Origin: Mesorhizobium xinjiangense
Lineage (GTDB): Bacteria > Pseudomonadota > Alphaproteobacteria > Rhizobiales > Rhizobiaceae
DNA: 64,000 nt
NCBI RefSeq assembly: GCF_009749525.1
Contig: NZ_WOAC01000016.1
Coordinates: forward strand, 1 to 64,000
Direction: 5' to 3'
Below, one piece after another: positions 8,311 to 16,134 of this stretch (positions are counted from its first letter, which is position 1; the number at the start of each line of letters is the position of its first letter). A model generated the notes under the pieces. It ran no database searches and was not told where the DNA came from. It was given only the letters and a program-made list of their open reading frames with translations. Position numbers and translations under genes: made by a program.

Positions 8311-8580
8311 GATCGTCTGCCTTGGATTGGCAACTCAATGGCGTGGCAAGGAGGGCGAATGTGTTGTAAGATCAGGGTCTTACCTCGTCCCGGCATTTGG
8401 GCTTCCGGGCTGATTGACGATGTGTCCCCGGGCGTCAACGACGATGGAGTGAACCGAATTTGTGAGTGACTTCAATGGTTTCGCCACACCGCAGATTCTG
8501 CGAATTGATCATTCAGCGTCAGGAATGCATGCCGCATGCGCGACCTCCGGATTCCTCAATGAAATCGCATCACTAAAAAT

Positions 8581-8599
8581 TGACGGTAAAAGTGACGGT
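8581..8599 (+). repeat. Paired TGACGGT direct repeats, 12-bp spacing (copy 2)
   Basis: Plus-strand TGACGGTAAAAGTGACGGT has two identical 7-mers 12 bases apart, inverted relative to copy 1 and about 270 bases away. It lies at the edge of the AT-rich segment. See copy 1 for interpretation. Confidence 0.45.
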
Positions 8600-8701
8600 A
8601 GTTCGGAATCCTGTAATTAAAAAAACTTTCTGAAAAACAATTAGTTATCAGTCTCGTAAATGATGGAGTGGGAATAATCTGGCGTTCTTCGCGGGCTCAT
8701 T

Positions 8702-8743
8702 TCGGTGAGGGTGTAGAGGAGCTCGGTGAGGGTGTAAAGGAGC
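8702..8743 (+). repeat. Tandem 21-bp repeat, two units
   Basis: TCGGTGAGGGTGTAGAGGAGC (8702-8722, 21 bp) is followed directly by a second copy differing at one base (GTAAAG for GTAGAG; 8723-8743). The second copy's AAAGGAG is spaced like a ribosome binding site for the ATG at 8749. Origin unknown; replication slippage is the simplest explanation. Confidence 0.6.
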
Positions 8744-8748
8744 GTCTA

Positions 8749-8814
8749 ATGACCATCGTGGAGACCATGCCGGGAACATCGGCCAGCACACCAGAATGCG
8801 ACGTAATTCACTGA
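8749..8814 (+). CDS. Possible 21-residue peptide or gene remnant
   Basis: An ATG at 8749 preceded by AAAGGAG at six bases opens a 21-codon frame (starts MTIVETMPGTS) ending at TGA 8812-8814. The good ribosome binding site is the only support. It may be the surviving front of a gene truncated when the mer locus joined, since merA ends 40 bases further on, from the other strand. No homologue is recognised. Confidence 0.2.
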   Translation: MTIVETMPGTSASTPECDVIH

Positions 8815-8854
8815 AATTGCGAATGATATTGTCCCGTCTCTGCCGCCGGCATCC

Positions 8855-10282
8855 TTACCCGGCGCAGCAGGAAAGCTTGGCGACATCCTTGCTGAAGCCC
8901 TGGGCGGCGAGTTTCAGCCCTTCCACAGTGGTGAGGTGAGGAAAGATCGTCTCGCCCAGATCCTTCGTCGTCATGCCGAATTTGATGACCAACGCCGCGG
9001 ACTGGATGCTGTCGGCCCCTTCGGGGGCGAGGATCTGGCAGCCGAGCAATCGATCCGATTTCGCATCCGCGACCAGCTTGACGAGCCCGCGCGTATCGCG
9101 AGCGGCGAGAGCGCGCGGGACGGAGTCGAGCGGCAGTGTCGAGGTCTTCACCTGAAATCCTTTGCTTTTCGCCTGGCCCTCGGAAAGGCCGACGCCGGCA
9201 AGTTGCGGATCGGTGAACACCACCCACGGCATGGCACTGTTGTCGTAGGTGAGGCTGTCGCCGTTCAGCGCATTGCTTGCCGCGAGCTTCGCGCCATAGG
9301 CCGCCATATAGACGAACTGGTCGCGGCCCGTGACGTCACCGGCGGCGTAGACGCCTGCCTTCGAGGCGCGCATCCGTTCGTCGACGACGATGCCGCCATT
9401 CGGGGCCAATTCGATGCCGGATTCCGTCAGGCCGAGGCCGGCGGTATTGGGCGAGCGGCCGGTCGTCACCAGGATGTGTTCGACATGAAGCGTTTCGCAG
9501 CGGCCATTGACGTCGATGGTCAGAGCGATTTCATCGTCCCGGCTGGCGATCCCGGCATAGCTCAGTCCGGCACGAACCGTCACGCCCTCGGCGGCCAGAT
9601 AGCCGGCGAGGGCCTCGGCAATTTCAGGTTCGGCTTCGGGAAGCAGGCGCGAGCGCGTAACCAGAGTTACGGCAGTTCCCGCGCGGGCGAACATCTGCGC
9701 CAGTTCGCACCCTATATAGCCGCCGCCGATGACCAGAAGGGAGCGCGGCCGGTCCTCAAGTTCCAACGCGGTGGTGCTGGTGAGGTAAGGAACGTTCTCG
9801 ATGCCGGGGATGGGGGGAATGGCTGGCGAGGCGCCCGTCGTCACAATGATCTTGTCTGCAGCAATGGGTTGGCGGGCCAACAGCACGCCGGCACCATTCA
9901 GCCGCGCGCGTCCTTGCATGTAGGCGATCGCGTTATATTCGGGCAGCAGGTCGATATACTTCCTCTGCCGCAATGTGCCGACCAGATCGTCCTTGGCCGC
10001 GACCAGCGCACGCCAGTCGTTGACATGGGCTTCGCCGTTCAATCCGGGAAACCGGCCTGCCGCGCGGGCGCCATACAGGGTTTCGGCAGCGCGGATCATG
10101 GTCTTGGAGGGAACGCAGCCGACATTGACGCAGGTGCCGCCAATCGTGCCATGGCCGATCAGCGCGACATTCGCGCCCTGCTCGGCGGCCGTAATGGCAG
10201 CTGAAAAGCCCGCCGAGCCCGCGCCGATGACGGCAAGGTCGTATCCCTTCCGGTTCTCCGCTGTGTTGCAGCAGTCAGCCAT
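8855..10282 (-). CDS. merA: Mercuric reductase MerA
   Basis: This 475-residue FAD/NADPH disulfide oxidoreductase reduces Hg(II) to volatile Hg(0) in the cytoplasm. It shows the FAD-binding GAGSAG motif, the redox pair Cys51/Cys56 (GGTCVNVGCVPSK), a second Rossmann motif (VIGGGYIGCELAQMF) and the MerA-specific C-terminal vicinal cysteines (SCCAG) that accept mercury. The N-terminal MerP-like HMA domain of Tn501-type enzymes is absent; instead there is a short MADCCNTAENRKGYD leader. The ATG at 10282 has AAGGGGAC upstream and overlaps merF by 8 bases. It is last in merTPFA. Confidence 0.97.
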   Translation of the reverse strand: MADCCNTAENRKGYDLAVIGAGSAGFSAAITAAEQGANVALIGHGTIGGTCVNVGCVPSKTMIRAAETLYGARAAGRFPGLNGEAHVNDWRALVAAKDDLVGTLRQRKYIDLLPEYNAIAYMQGRARLNGAGVLLARQPIAADKIIVTTGASPAIPPIPGIENVPYLTSTTALELEDRPRSLLVIGGGYIGCELAQMFARAGTAVTLVTRSRLLPEAEPEIAEALAGYLAAEGVTVRAGLSYAGIASRDDEIALTIDVNGRCETLHVEHILVTTGRSPNTAGLGLTESGIELAPNGGIVVDERMRASKAGVYAAGDVTGRDQFVYMAAYGAKLAASNALNGDSLTYDNSAMPWVVFTDPQLAGVGLSEGQAKSKGFQVKTSTLPLDSVPRALAARDTRGLVKLVADAKSDRLLGCQILAPEGADSIQSAALVIKFGMTTKDLGETIFPHLTTVEGLKLAAQGFSKDVAKLSCCAG

Positions 10283-10547
10283 GTCCGTCCCCTTCTTGGC
10301 GCGGTTGCGTCCTGCTTGATTGCGTTTCCGACGAGCAACAGTCGGCCGCCCGCTGCCGCCGCCACAGTCCGTAAGCGGCTGTCGCGAGGAACAGGGCGAG
10401 CGCCGGAAGGGCCACGTAATCCACCCAGACGACCCAGGCAGACAATCCCAGAGCACCGAGTGCGATGACCAGGATTGGCGTGGCGCAGCAGACCGCGGCA
10501 ATGGCCGACCCGACGATGCCGGTTTTGAAGATCGCGGCGTCCTTCAC
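10275..10547 (-). CDS. merF: MerF, mercuric ion transporter
   Basis: The 90-residue inner-membrane protein takes Hg(II) into the cell for MerA. It has two transmembrane helices and two vicinal cysteine pairs, Cys20-Cys21 in the first helix (AVCCATPILV) and Cys70-Cys71 (ADCCSS) after the second, which is the MerF signature. Translation begins at GTG. The C-terminus (SSRTQPRQEGDGHG) overlaps the merA start. Carrying both MerT and MerF is common in alphaproteobacterial mer operons. Confidence 0.92.
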   Translation of the reverse strand: MKDAAIFKTGIVGSAIAAVCCATPILVIALGALGLSAWVVWVDYVALPALALFLATAAYGLWRRQRAADCCSSETQSSRTQPRQEGDGHG

Positions 10548-10551
10548 CGGC

Positions 10552-10884
10552 TCAGTCCTTCACCGCGGCCGGGTATCCGGCATTGGTCGAGGCGGCGGCA
10601 ATGGTTTCGATCGTTGTCATGGACGGATCGAATACCACGGTCGCCGTCCTGGCATCGAAATCGACCTCGACTTGTCTCACGCCTTCGACACCTTCCATCG
10701 CCTTTCTCACCGTGACGGGGCAGAGCGCGCAGGTCATGCCCGGCACGTCGAAGGTGGCGGCTCGTTCGGTTTCCGCCGCCTGCGCGGACGAAACGAGAAC
10801 CGGTGCAGGGGCAGAAACGATAAGGGGAAGGCCGGAGACCCCGACAGCCAGAAATCCCGCCATAGCGATGAGAAGTCGTTTCAT
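10552..10884 (-). CDS. merP: MerP, periplasmic mercury-binding protein
   Basis: The 110-residue protein has a cleavable signal peptide (about residues 1-37, ending SSAQAAE) and one heavy-metal-associated domain with GMTCALC (Cys52, Cys55). It binds Hg(II) in the periplasm and hands it to MerT or MerF. It sits between merT and merF with 4-16-base gaps. The leader is longer than in Tn501 MerP but otherwise ordinary. Confidence 0.95.
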   Translation of the reverse strand: MKRLLIAMAGFLAVGVSGLPLIVSAPAPVLVSSAQAAETERAATFDVPGMTCALCPVTVRKAMEGVEGVRQVEVDFDARTATVVFDPSMTTIETIAAASTNAGYPAAVKD

Positions 10885-10900
10885 GCTCAGTGCCTCCAGA

Positions 10901-11299
10901 TCAGTAGAAGAACGGCGCCCACCAGTTGATGGTCAGCGCCAGGACGACCAGAACCGTGGAAAGCCACAGGGCCGATTTGGCGATGAGGGCGGATTCGGCA
11001 CGGGCGCAGCGCGACCCGTCCTCGCATGCAGGCTTGGCGTTGAAATAGACCCGCCGGAAGCCGAATCCGATGAAGACGAGCGCGACGCCGGCAAAGATCG
11101 GCTTATAGGGTTCGAGCGCCGTCAAGCTGCCGATCCAGGTGCCCGATACACCGAGCGTCAACAGTACCAGCGGTGCGATACAGCAGGTCGAAGCCAGGAT
11201 GGCGCCGATCACTCCGCCGGCGGCAAACCAGCCTTGTCGCCGATCGGCAGCTTGCGCCGGCGCGTCCAACACAACGGTCTCGATTTTTGTCTCGCTCAT
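10901..11299 (-). CDS. merT: MerT, mercuric transport protein
   Basis: This 132-residue inner-membrane protein has three predicted helices, a vicinal pair Cys39-Cys40 in helix 1 (STCCIAPLVLL) and a cytoplasmic-loop pair Cys92/Cys98 (ACEDGSRC). These correspond to the four functional cysteines of MerT. It is the first gene of the Hg-induced operon, starting 31 bases from the mer promoter -10 box, and is divergent from merR. An N-terminal extension of ~15 residues compared with Tn501 MerT is typical of alphaproteobacterial copies. Confidence 0.95.
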   Translation of the reverse strand: MSETKIETVVLDAPAQAADRRQGWFAAGGVIGAILASTCCIAPLVLLTLGVSGTWIGSLTALEPYKPIFAGVALVFIGFGFRRVYFNAKPACEDGSRCARAESALIAKSALWLSTVLVVLALTINWWAPFFY

Positions 11300-11329
11300 G
11301 CGGTTCGCCCTCGATTTCCAGTCGCAAGC

Positions 11330-11360
11330 AAGCTACGGTCTGTAGCAACTACAGACTCAA
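11330..11360 (-). promoter_or_regulatory. mer promoter/operator (MerR site)
   Basis: Reading the minus strand, TTGAGT (11355-11360) and TAGCTT (11330-11335) are separated by 19 bases, the over-long spacing that MerR untwists on Hg(II) binding. Between them lies a perfect 8+3+8 dyad, GTCTGTAG-TTG-CTACAGAC (11338-11356), the MerR operator. It drives merTPFA and also overlaps the merR promoter zone, so MerR should autoregulate. Confidence 0.88.
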
Positions 11361-11374
11361 GGGAAATTCGGGCA

Positions 11375-11788
11375 ATGGCCGATCACGGTTCCGGGAAGCG
11401 GTTGCAGCGCGCCGAGCTGGCAAGGCGCACGGGCTGCAACCTCGAAACCATCCGCTATTACGAGAAGATCGGCATGATGCCCGATCCGCCACGCACCGCT
11501 TCGGGTTACCGCATCTACGACGATAGCCACGTCTCGCGGCTGCGCTTTATCCTGCGTGCCCGCGAACTCGGCTTTTCCATCGAGCAGGTCCGCGGCCTGC
11601 TCGATCTCGTCGATGGCGGCAGGCAGACCTGCGCCGAGGTGAAGGAGCGAACCGAGCGGCACCTCTGCGATGTGCGGGCCAAGATCGCCGATCTCAAGCG
11701 GATCGAGAAGGTGCTGGCGACGACGGCCGCGCAATGCTCCGGCGAGGACGTGCCGGAATGTCCGGTGCTGGAGGCGCTGGCATCGTAA
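11375..11788 (+). CDS. merR: MerR, Hg(II)-responsive regulator
   Basis: The 137-residue protein has an N-terminal MerR winged HTH (AELARRTGCNLETIRYYEKI), a dimerisation helix and the three Hg-binding cysteines at 86, 121 and 129 (QTCAEVK, AQCSGED, PECPVLEA), equivalent to Cys82/117/126 of Tn501 MerR. The ATG at 11375 has GGGAAATTCGGGCA upstream. It is divergent from merT across the operator. The mercury ligands show that it senses Hg and is not a CueR- or SoxR-type relative. Confidence 0.95.
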   Translation: MADHGSGKRLQRAELARRTGCNLETIRYYEKIGMMPDPPRTASGYRIYDDSHVSRLRFILRARELGFSIEQVRGLLDLVDGGRQTCAEVKERTERHLCDVRAKIADLKRIEKVLATTAAQCSGEDVPECPVLEALAS

Positions 11789-11804
11789 TAGCGTTATTCA
11801 CAAT

Positions 11805-12197
11805 CTAAGCCGGTGCGGCGCTGGAGGAGGAAACTGATCGCATCGCCTCCTGGCCATGCCGCACGCGCTTCTTGTAGGCATGGGCATCCATGTCGCGGAT
11901 GTCGACGCTGATCGCGTCGGCCTGCGGACAGGTCTCAACGAGGGCCGCGCGGCAGGCGATGGAGAGCGCTTCCTTCTGGTCCGGGGTCCGGCCTTCGAGC
12001 AACGAAAGCGTCAGATGCACGAAGCCGCTCGATCCGTCGTTGAGCTGGAACTGGGCATAAGGGATCGCCCGCAATTTCAGGTCGGCGCGGCGCACGGTGC
12101 CTGTATTGGCCGCCGCCTCGCACAGCGACCGCATCATTGCGGCAATGTCCGGCGCGGGATCGAGCGAGTCGGAATATTCGATGACGAGATGCGGCAT
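11805..12197 (-). CDS. 5-carboxymethyl-2-hydroxymuconate isomerase-like tautomerase
   Basis: This 130-residue protein begins MPHLVIEYSDSL. The proline after the initiator Met is the catalytic base of the tautomerase superfamily, and the sequence fits the CHMI (HpaF/HpcD) family that isomerises homoprotocatechuate ring-cleavage products. It is the last gene of a tight minus-strand operon (reductase, flavodoxin, GS-like ligase, this), three bases after the ligase stop. No other homoprotocatechuate gene is nearby, so the true substrate may be another unsaturated oxo-acid made by the adjacent oxygenase. Family confident; substrate not. Confidence 0.82.
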   Translation of the reverse strand: MPHLVIEYSDSLDPAPDIAAMMRSLCEAAANTGTVRRADLKLRAIPYAQFQLNDGSSGFVHLTLSLLEGRTPDQKEALSIACRAALVETCPQADAISVDIRDMDAHAYKKRVRHGQEAMRSVSSSSAAPA

Positions 12198-12200
12198 GCG

Positions 12201-13661
12201 TCAAAAGAGCGAGAAATATTCGCTCTGCTCCCATTCCGAGACCGTCATCAGGTAGCGTTCCCATTCGGCGTGCTTGATGTGCGACAGGTAACGCACGAAA
12301 TCCGCGCCCAGCGTCTCGCGATAGAAGGCGCTTGCGTCGAAGCGCTCCAGCGCGGCGATCAGGCTGCGCGGCAGGCTGGCCGCCTCGCTGGCATAGGGGT
12401 TTTCGACCGGCGGCGGCGTCTTCAGGTCGCGCCTGATGCCGTCGTGACCGCTCAGGATCTGCGAGGCGATGAACAGATAGGGATTGGCCGTCGGCTCGGC
12501 GACGCGGCTTTCCACCCGCGAGGCCTTGTCGCCGGGCGTCATCAGCCCGCGTATCATCGCCCCCTTGTTGTCACGGCCCCACTGGACGCGGTCGGGAGCG
12601 AGCTGGAAGGGCTGGTAGCGCTTGTAGCCGTTGACGGTTGGCGTCGTCAGCAGACAGCTTTCCTCGGCGTGGTCGAGCAGGCCGGCGATCCAGTTGTCGG
12701 CGACCTTCGACAGGGCGCCGGCGTCTTGCGGCATCATCTGATTTTCGCCCGTGCGGCTATCGACGATCGACTGGTGCATGTGCCAGCCGCTGGGAACGAT
12801 GCCGTTCAGCTTCGGACGGCACATGAAGGTCGCGTGCAGGCCCTTGCGCGCGCAGATCTGCTTGACCAGCGAGCGAAACAGCACGGTTGCGTCGGCCTGT
12901 TCCAGAGGTGCGCCGGGCGCGAAGGTGAATTCGCACTGGCTGGGGCCGAACTCGGCCTCCATGGAGCGCACGGGCAGGCCGACCTGCTGGCAGGCGCGCC
13001 TGAGATCGTCCATGACGTCCTCCAGCGCGTCGTAACGCGCCTCGGTGAGATACTGGTAGCCATGCGCCACGAGGCTGGTTTCCGGCGGCACCGCGGGCAT
13101 GCCGGAATCGGTGTGGTCAAGCCGGCTCTTGTCGACGCGGAAGACGTAGAACTCGAATTCCAGCCCGCACACCATGGCGAGATTGTCCTGCGCCAGGCCC
13201 TCAATGGCCCGCTTGAGGATGGAGCGCGTGCAAAACGGCATCTCGCTGCCGTCCCTGTCGCGCAGGTCGCACAGGATCCAGCCGCTATGGGACGACCAGG
13301 GCAGGACCTTGAACGTATCCGGGTCCGGCACGATCATCACGTCGCCGGCGCCGGTGAACTTGCCGGGGCCGAAACCGATATCATCCTCCCATACGGGGAA
13401 GACGGTGCGATGCGAGGTATCCTTCAACAGCAGGGTCGACGTCATCGCCAGGCCGTCGCGAAAGGTCCCTTCCAGCGCCTCCGGGACGATCGTCTTGCCG
13501 CGCAGCACGCCGTGCTGGTCGACGAAGGAAAGCCGCACCGTCTCGAGTCCGGATTTCCGGATGCGTTCCAGCACATCGGCTGCCGCGCGGGCCTGTTCGT
13601 CGGTCAATCGCGACTTGCCGGATTTCAGATCCGCCGGCGTGGTGTCAAACGCTTCCGTCAC
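12201..13661 (-). CDS. Glutamine-synthetase-family gamma-glutamyl amide ligase
   Basis: The 486-residue protein has the GS fold: N-terminal beta-grasp (ETVRLSFVDQHGVLRGKTIV), catalytic segments GLEFEFYVF, MEAEFGPSQCEFTFAPG and GWHMHQS, NGYKRYQPF, and RVESRVAEPTANPYL. Catabolic relatives (PuuA, IpuC, AtdA1, gamma-glutamylmethylamide synthetase) join glutamate to amines using ATP. Its place in one operon with a reductase and flavodoxin, opposite a Rieske oxygenase, recalls aniline and isopropylamine degradation, where an amine is glutamylated before oxidation. That comparison is inference. Translation starts at GTG, four bases from the flavodoxin stop. Confidence 0.88.
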   Translation of the reverse strand: MTEAFDTTPADLKSGKSRLTDEQARAAADVLERIRKSGLETVRLSFVDQHGVLRGKTIVPEALEGTFRDGLAMTSTLLLKDTSHRTVFPVWEDDIGFGPGKFTGAGDVMIVPDPDTFKVLPWSSHSGWILCDLRDRDGSEMPFCTRSILKRAIEGLAQDNLAMVCGLEFEFYVFRVDKSRLDHTDSGMPAVPPETSLVAHGYQYLTEARYDALEDVMDDLRRACQQVGLPVRSMEAEFGPSQCEFTFAPGAPLEQADATVLFRSLVKQICARKGLHATFMCRPKLNGIVPSGWHMHQSIVDSRTGENQMMPQDAGALSKVADNWIAGLLDHAEESCLLTTPTVNGYKRYQPFQLAPDRVQWGRDNKGAMIRGLMTPGDKASRVESRVAEPTANPYLFIASQILSGHDGIRRDLKTPPPVENPYASEAASLPRSLIAALERFDASAFYRETLGADFVRYLSHIKHAEWERYLMTVSEWEQSEYFSLF

Positions 13662-13664
13662 GAT

Positions 13665-14129
13665 TTACCCTTCCTCTTGTTCGACTGACATGTTTGCCAG
13701 GATATCGGTAATCCACGGCAGGGCTATATCCTCGGGCAGATCGTCGCCGGAGGCGTCGTGCGTCAGGCGGGCGCCGATCTGCGTCGCGCCGCGCGCCTTG
13801 AACTTCGCCGCGAGCTTTTCGGAGCCCTGCGTGAAAGTTTCGTCATATTCGGCGTCGCCCAGTCCGAAGATGGCGAAACGTACGCCGGAAAGATCGTGCG
13901 CGCCGTCTTCGAGCCTGTCGGCGAAGGGCTGCGCCGAAGCCGGCAGGTCGCCGTCGCCATAGGTGGAACACACGACGACGTGGAAGGTCTCTCCGTCGAG
14001 CGCCGCCGGATCGGTGTCGGCGAGGTTGCGGCAGGTCACGTCGTGGTCGTCCTCCAGGGCCGACTGGATGTCCTCTGCGAGCATCTCAGCATTGCCGGTT
14101 TCCGTGCCATAAAGGACGCATATCTTCAT
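13665..14129 (-). CDS. Flavodoxin (FMN electron carrier)
   Basis: This 154-residue single-domain flavodoxin has the FMN phosphate loop (YGTETGNAE, residues 7-15), the STYGDGDLP isoalloxazine loop and FGLGDAEYDETF. The start overlaps the reductase stop (ATGA), so the two are translationally coupled. It most likely carries single electrons from the FAD reductase to the stand-alone Rieske protein encoded divergently. Flavodoxins are uncommon partners for Rieske oxygenases, which usually use a [2Fe-2S] ferredoxin. Confidence 0.9.
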   Translation of the reverse strand: MKICVLYGTETGNAEMLAEDIQSALEDDHDVTCRNLADTDPAALDGETFHVVVCSTYGDGDLPASAQPFADRLEDGAHDLSGVRFAIFGLGDAEYDETFTQGSEKLAAKFKARGATQIGARLTHDASGDDLPEDIALPWITDILANMSVEQEEG

Positions 14130-15358
14130 TGGTCGATATCCTGCTGTGTCGCGGCGCGCAGTAGCTCGCCGGTCGAAGGCAGCTTCTGCCGGCAGCGCTC
14201 GGGTGTGCTGCGCGCCAGTTCGGCCGCATCTATTCGCTGCCACCCCGCATAGTCCACGACGTTTTCGAGTTTGTGAAAAATTGCCGGGCCGGCGCGCGCG
14301 GGATCTGGGGCCATTTCCTCGAGGATCGCTGCCGCGGTGGCCTGCGCCTCGGTCCGGCTGTCGGGGATGGTGCCGCGGGGGCCGCGGCGAAACCAGCCCG
14401 CCGCAAAGAGGCCGTCGGCCAGCTTGCCGGCCTCCCTCTCGCCCGCTTCGTCGAGGAGCGTGGCGCGATCGAGGTCGCCGTTGGAATCAAAGCCGATCGC
14501 CGTCAGGACGGACGAGGCCCGTACGGTCTCCTCGCCGTTCGGTCCCTCGACGCGCAGGCCGGCGACGCGATCCTTGCCTTCGACGGAAAGCGGGCGGAGT
14601 TCGAACCGGAACGTGACCTTGAGCGGTCCGCTGCCGTGCCCGTCGATGGCGGCAAGTGCCTCGAGACGTTTTTGCTCTTCCGGTTCCTCCGACCGACCGG
14701 CGCCCTCGACCTTGATCGACACGTTGCCGAGCTTGCCCAGTTCCCGGATCATCACCGGATCGAACTTGGCGCGGGCCGCCGGGGACCGTCCGACGATCGT
14801 GATCGCTTCAAACGCGTTGCCGGCAAGCCAGGCACTTGGTCCCGGGCCGAGGTCCGTGCCGTTCAGTTCCTCGGATGTCTTGCAGAGAAGACGCAGAAGA
14901 TCGATGGCAACATTGCCGTTGCCAAGGATCAGCGGATGCGGCCCGAGAGCGGGCAGGGCGCCTGCCTGCGGATGCTCGTGCAGGGCGCGCGTCAAGGCGG
15001 CGGCGCCGTGGACGCCGGGCAGGTCGCCGCCGGGAATGGAAAGGCGGCGGTCTTCGCACAGGCCTGCGGCCAGCACGACCGCGTCATAGGCCTCGCGCAA
15101 CGCCTTCAGCGTCACGTCGCGCCCGATATGGACGTTTCCGAAGAATCTTGCGCCCTGGCGCTCGAAGATGCGGGCGAACTGGCGCATAACGCCTTTCGTG
15201 CCCTGGTGGTCCGCCGCCACGCCATAGCGAACAAGCCCGAACGGCACCGGCAGCGCATCGATGAGATCGACCTCGAGGCCGGGATCGGCTTTCAGGAATG
15301 CCTGGGCCACGTAGCACCCGGAGGGGCCTGCCCCCACGATCGCGATCTTTCCCGCCAT
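14126..15358 (-). CDS. Adrenodoxin-reductase-like NAD(P)H reductase (FprA family)
   Basis: This 410-residue FAD protein begins MAGKIAIVGAGPSGCYVAQA, with the GxGxxG FAD site. It has the family hallmark LPVPFGLVRYGVAADHQGTK and an NADP-binding GNGNVAIDLLRLL. It resembles eukaryotic adrenodoxin reductase and mycobacterial FprA rather than plant-type FNR or class I oxygenase reductases. The ATG at 15358 is chosen for its GGGGGAG ribosome site and for the FAD motif starting within 15 residues; an upstream ATG at 15460 would add a non-homologous leader. It is first in the operon, facing the oxygenase operon across a shared promoter region. Confidence 0.88.
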   Translation of the reverse strand: MAGKIAIVGAGPSGCYVAQAFLKADPGLEVDLIDALPVPFGLVRYGVAADHQGTKGVMRQFARIFERQGARFFGNVHIGRDVTLKALREAYDAVVLAAGLCEDRRLSIPGGDLPGVHGAAALTRALHEHPQAGALPALGPHPLILGNGNVAIDLLRLLCKTSEELNGTDLGPGPSAWLAGNAFEAITIVGRSPAARAKFDPVMIRELGKLGNVSIKVEGAGRSEEPEEQKRLEALAAIDGHGSGPLKVTFRFELRPLSVEGKDRVAGLRVEGPNGEETVRASSVLTAIGFDSNGDLDRATLLDEAGEREAGKLADGLFAAGWFRRGPRGTIPDSRTEAQATAAAILEEMAPDPARAGPAIFHKLENVVDYAGWQRIDAAELARSTPERCRQKLPSTGELLRAATQQDIDQ

Positions 15359-15529
15359 GCCGTCAGGCTCCCCCGCCAGGCATGACAAGCCGTCCCGTTG
15401 CGGTCCTGCCTGGTTGCGGCAGCCGCGCGGGTATTCGAGCCTCATGAATGGCCATGTCACTCAGGAGTGCTGTTTTCGCCCCTTCGGGGCCGGGCCGTGT
15501 CGTGGTCATTGACTTAAGGGAAAAATGCC

Positions 15530-15570
15530 ATATGTTCATTATGCGATCATTAGTTCATATATCGCACAAA
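15530..15570. promoter_or_regulatory. Divergent control region with GCGAT/ATCGC repeats
   Basis: Between the reductase and Rieske genes the plus strand carries GTTCATTATGCGATCATTAG, closely followed by GTTCATATATCGCACAAA. That is a 5'-GTTCAT direct repeat in which TGCGAT and ATCGCA face each other. The minus-strand reading TTGTGCGATATAT (15557-15569) recurs in near-identical form upstream of the ABC-transporter and DUF1932 genes. An operator for a common regulator, perhaps the IclR protein at 24.5 kb, is inferred. Confidence 0.5.
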
Positions 15571-15633
15571 ATTCTGGACGTAAAGCGGTATTGTCAAGCG
15601 TGGCGGTGACACCAGCTTCGAGAATCCGATGCT

Positions 15634-16071
15634 ATGAGGCCTGATGTGACGGATCAGATCGACAACGGGGAAACGACGGCACCGAACGCCTGGATCAAGG
15701 CTGCCGCGAGCGCCGGCCTTGCCGGACCTCGGCCGGTCATTGCGGTCACGCTTTATGGCCAGCGGCTGGTGCTGTTTCGCGACGACGAAGGCGAACTCGG
15801 CCTGATCGGGCGGCACTGCCCGCACCGCGGCGCCGACCTTTGCTTCGGCCGGCGCGAGGACAACGGCTTGCGCTGCCCGTTTCACGGCTGGCACTTCGAC
15901 CGTACGGGCCAGTGCGTCGAGCAGCCGGCGGAACCGGAAGACTCCACCATGTACAAGACGATCAAGCTGCCCAGCTATCCGGTGGTGGAAAAAGACGGTT
16001 TCATCCTGACCTATATGGGCGAGGGCGAACCACCGGCGATTGCCGGCCTCGCGGACGCACAGCAGTCATAG
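15634..16071 (+). CDS. Stand-alone Rieske [2Fe-2S] protein of a split oxygenase
   Basis: The 145-residue protein is one Rieske domain. The ligand motifs C62-P-H64 (RHCPHRGADLCFG) and C81-PF-H84 (LRCPFHGWHF) are both intact, and the flanking sequence (YGQRLVLFRDDEGELGLIG, then YPVVEKDGFILTYMGEGEPP) matches the N-terminal domain of phthalate-dioxygenase-type oxygenase alpha subunits, not the shorter NdoA-type ferredoxins. It ends where an alpha subunit would continue into its catalytic domain. The next gene, 63 bases on with its own GGAGGA ribosome site, encodes that domain. It probably passes electrons from the flavodoxin to the catalytic subunit. Confidence 0.88.
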   Translation: MRPDVTDQIDNGETTAPNAWIKAAASAGLAGPRPVIAVTLYGQRLVLFRDDEGELGLIGRHCPHRGADLCFGRREDNGLRCPFHGWHFDRTGQCVEQPAEPEDSTMYKTIKLPSYPVVEKDGFILTYMGEGEPPAIAGLADAQQS

Positions 16072-16134
16072 GGCAATATCCCTGTTCGCTCGTGCGTCGC
16101 GGCGTGCGAGACAATCAGATCGGAGGAGTTCGAC

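Larger units (their letters stand above)
8117..8854. other. 738-bp gene-free, AT-rich stretch at the possible element boundary
   Basis: No supported protein gene apart from one doubtful 21-codon ORF. The stretch is clearly lower in GC than its neighbours around 8570-8690 (runs of A, TTAATTAAA-like sequence). It holds two oppositely oriented pairs of TGACGGT repeats with 12-bp spacing and a tandem 21-bp repeat, listed separately. Such features fit the end or integration zone of a mobile element, but no integrase gene, tRNA fragment or paired att core was found, so a boundary here is inferred. Confidence 0.5.

Noticed and set aside
8130-8369. Short ORFs on both strands after fic
   Set aside because: They overlap each other and the TGACGGT repeats, and show no codon bias or recognisable domain.
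11856-13688. A 610-codon open frame on the plus strand
   Set aside because: It lies opposite the CHMI and GS-family genes, whose motifs are unmistakable. High GC keeps antisense frames open; its translation shows no family features.
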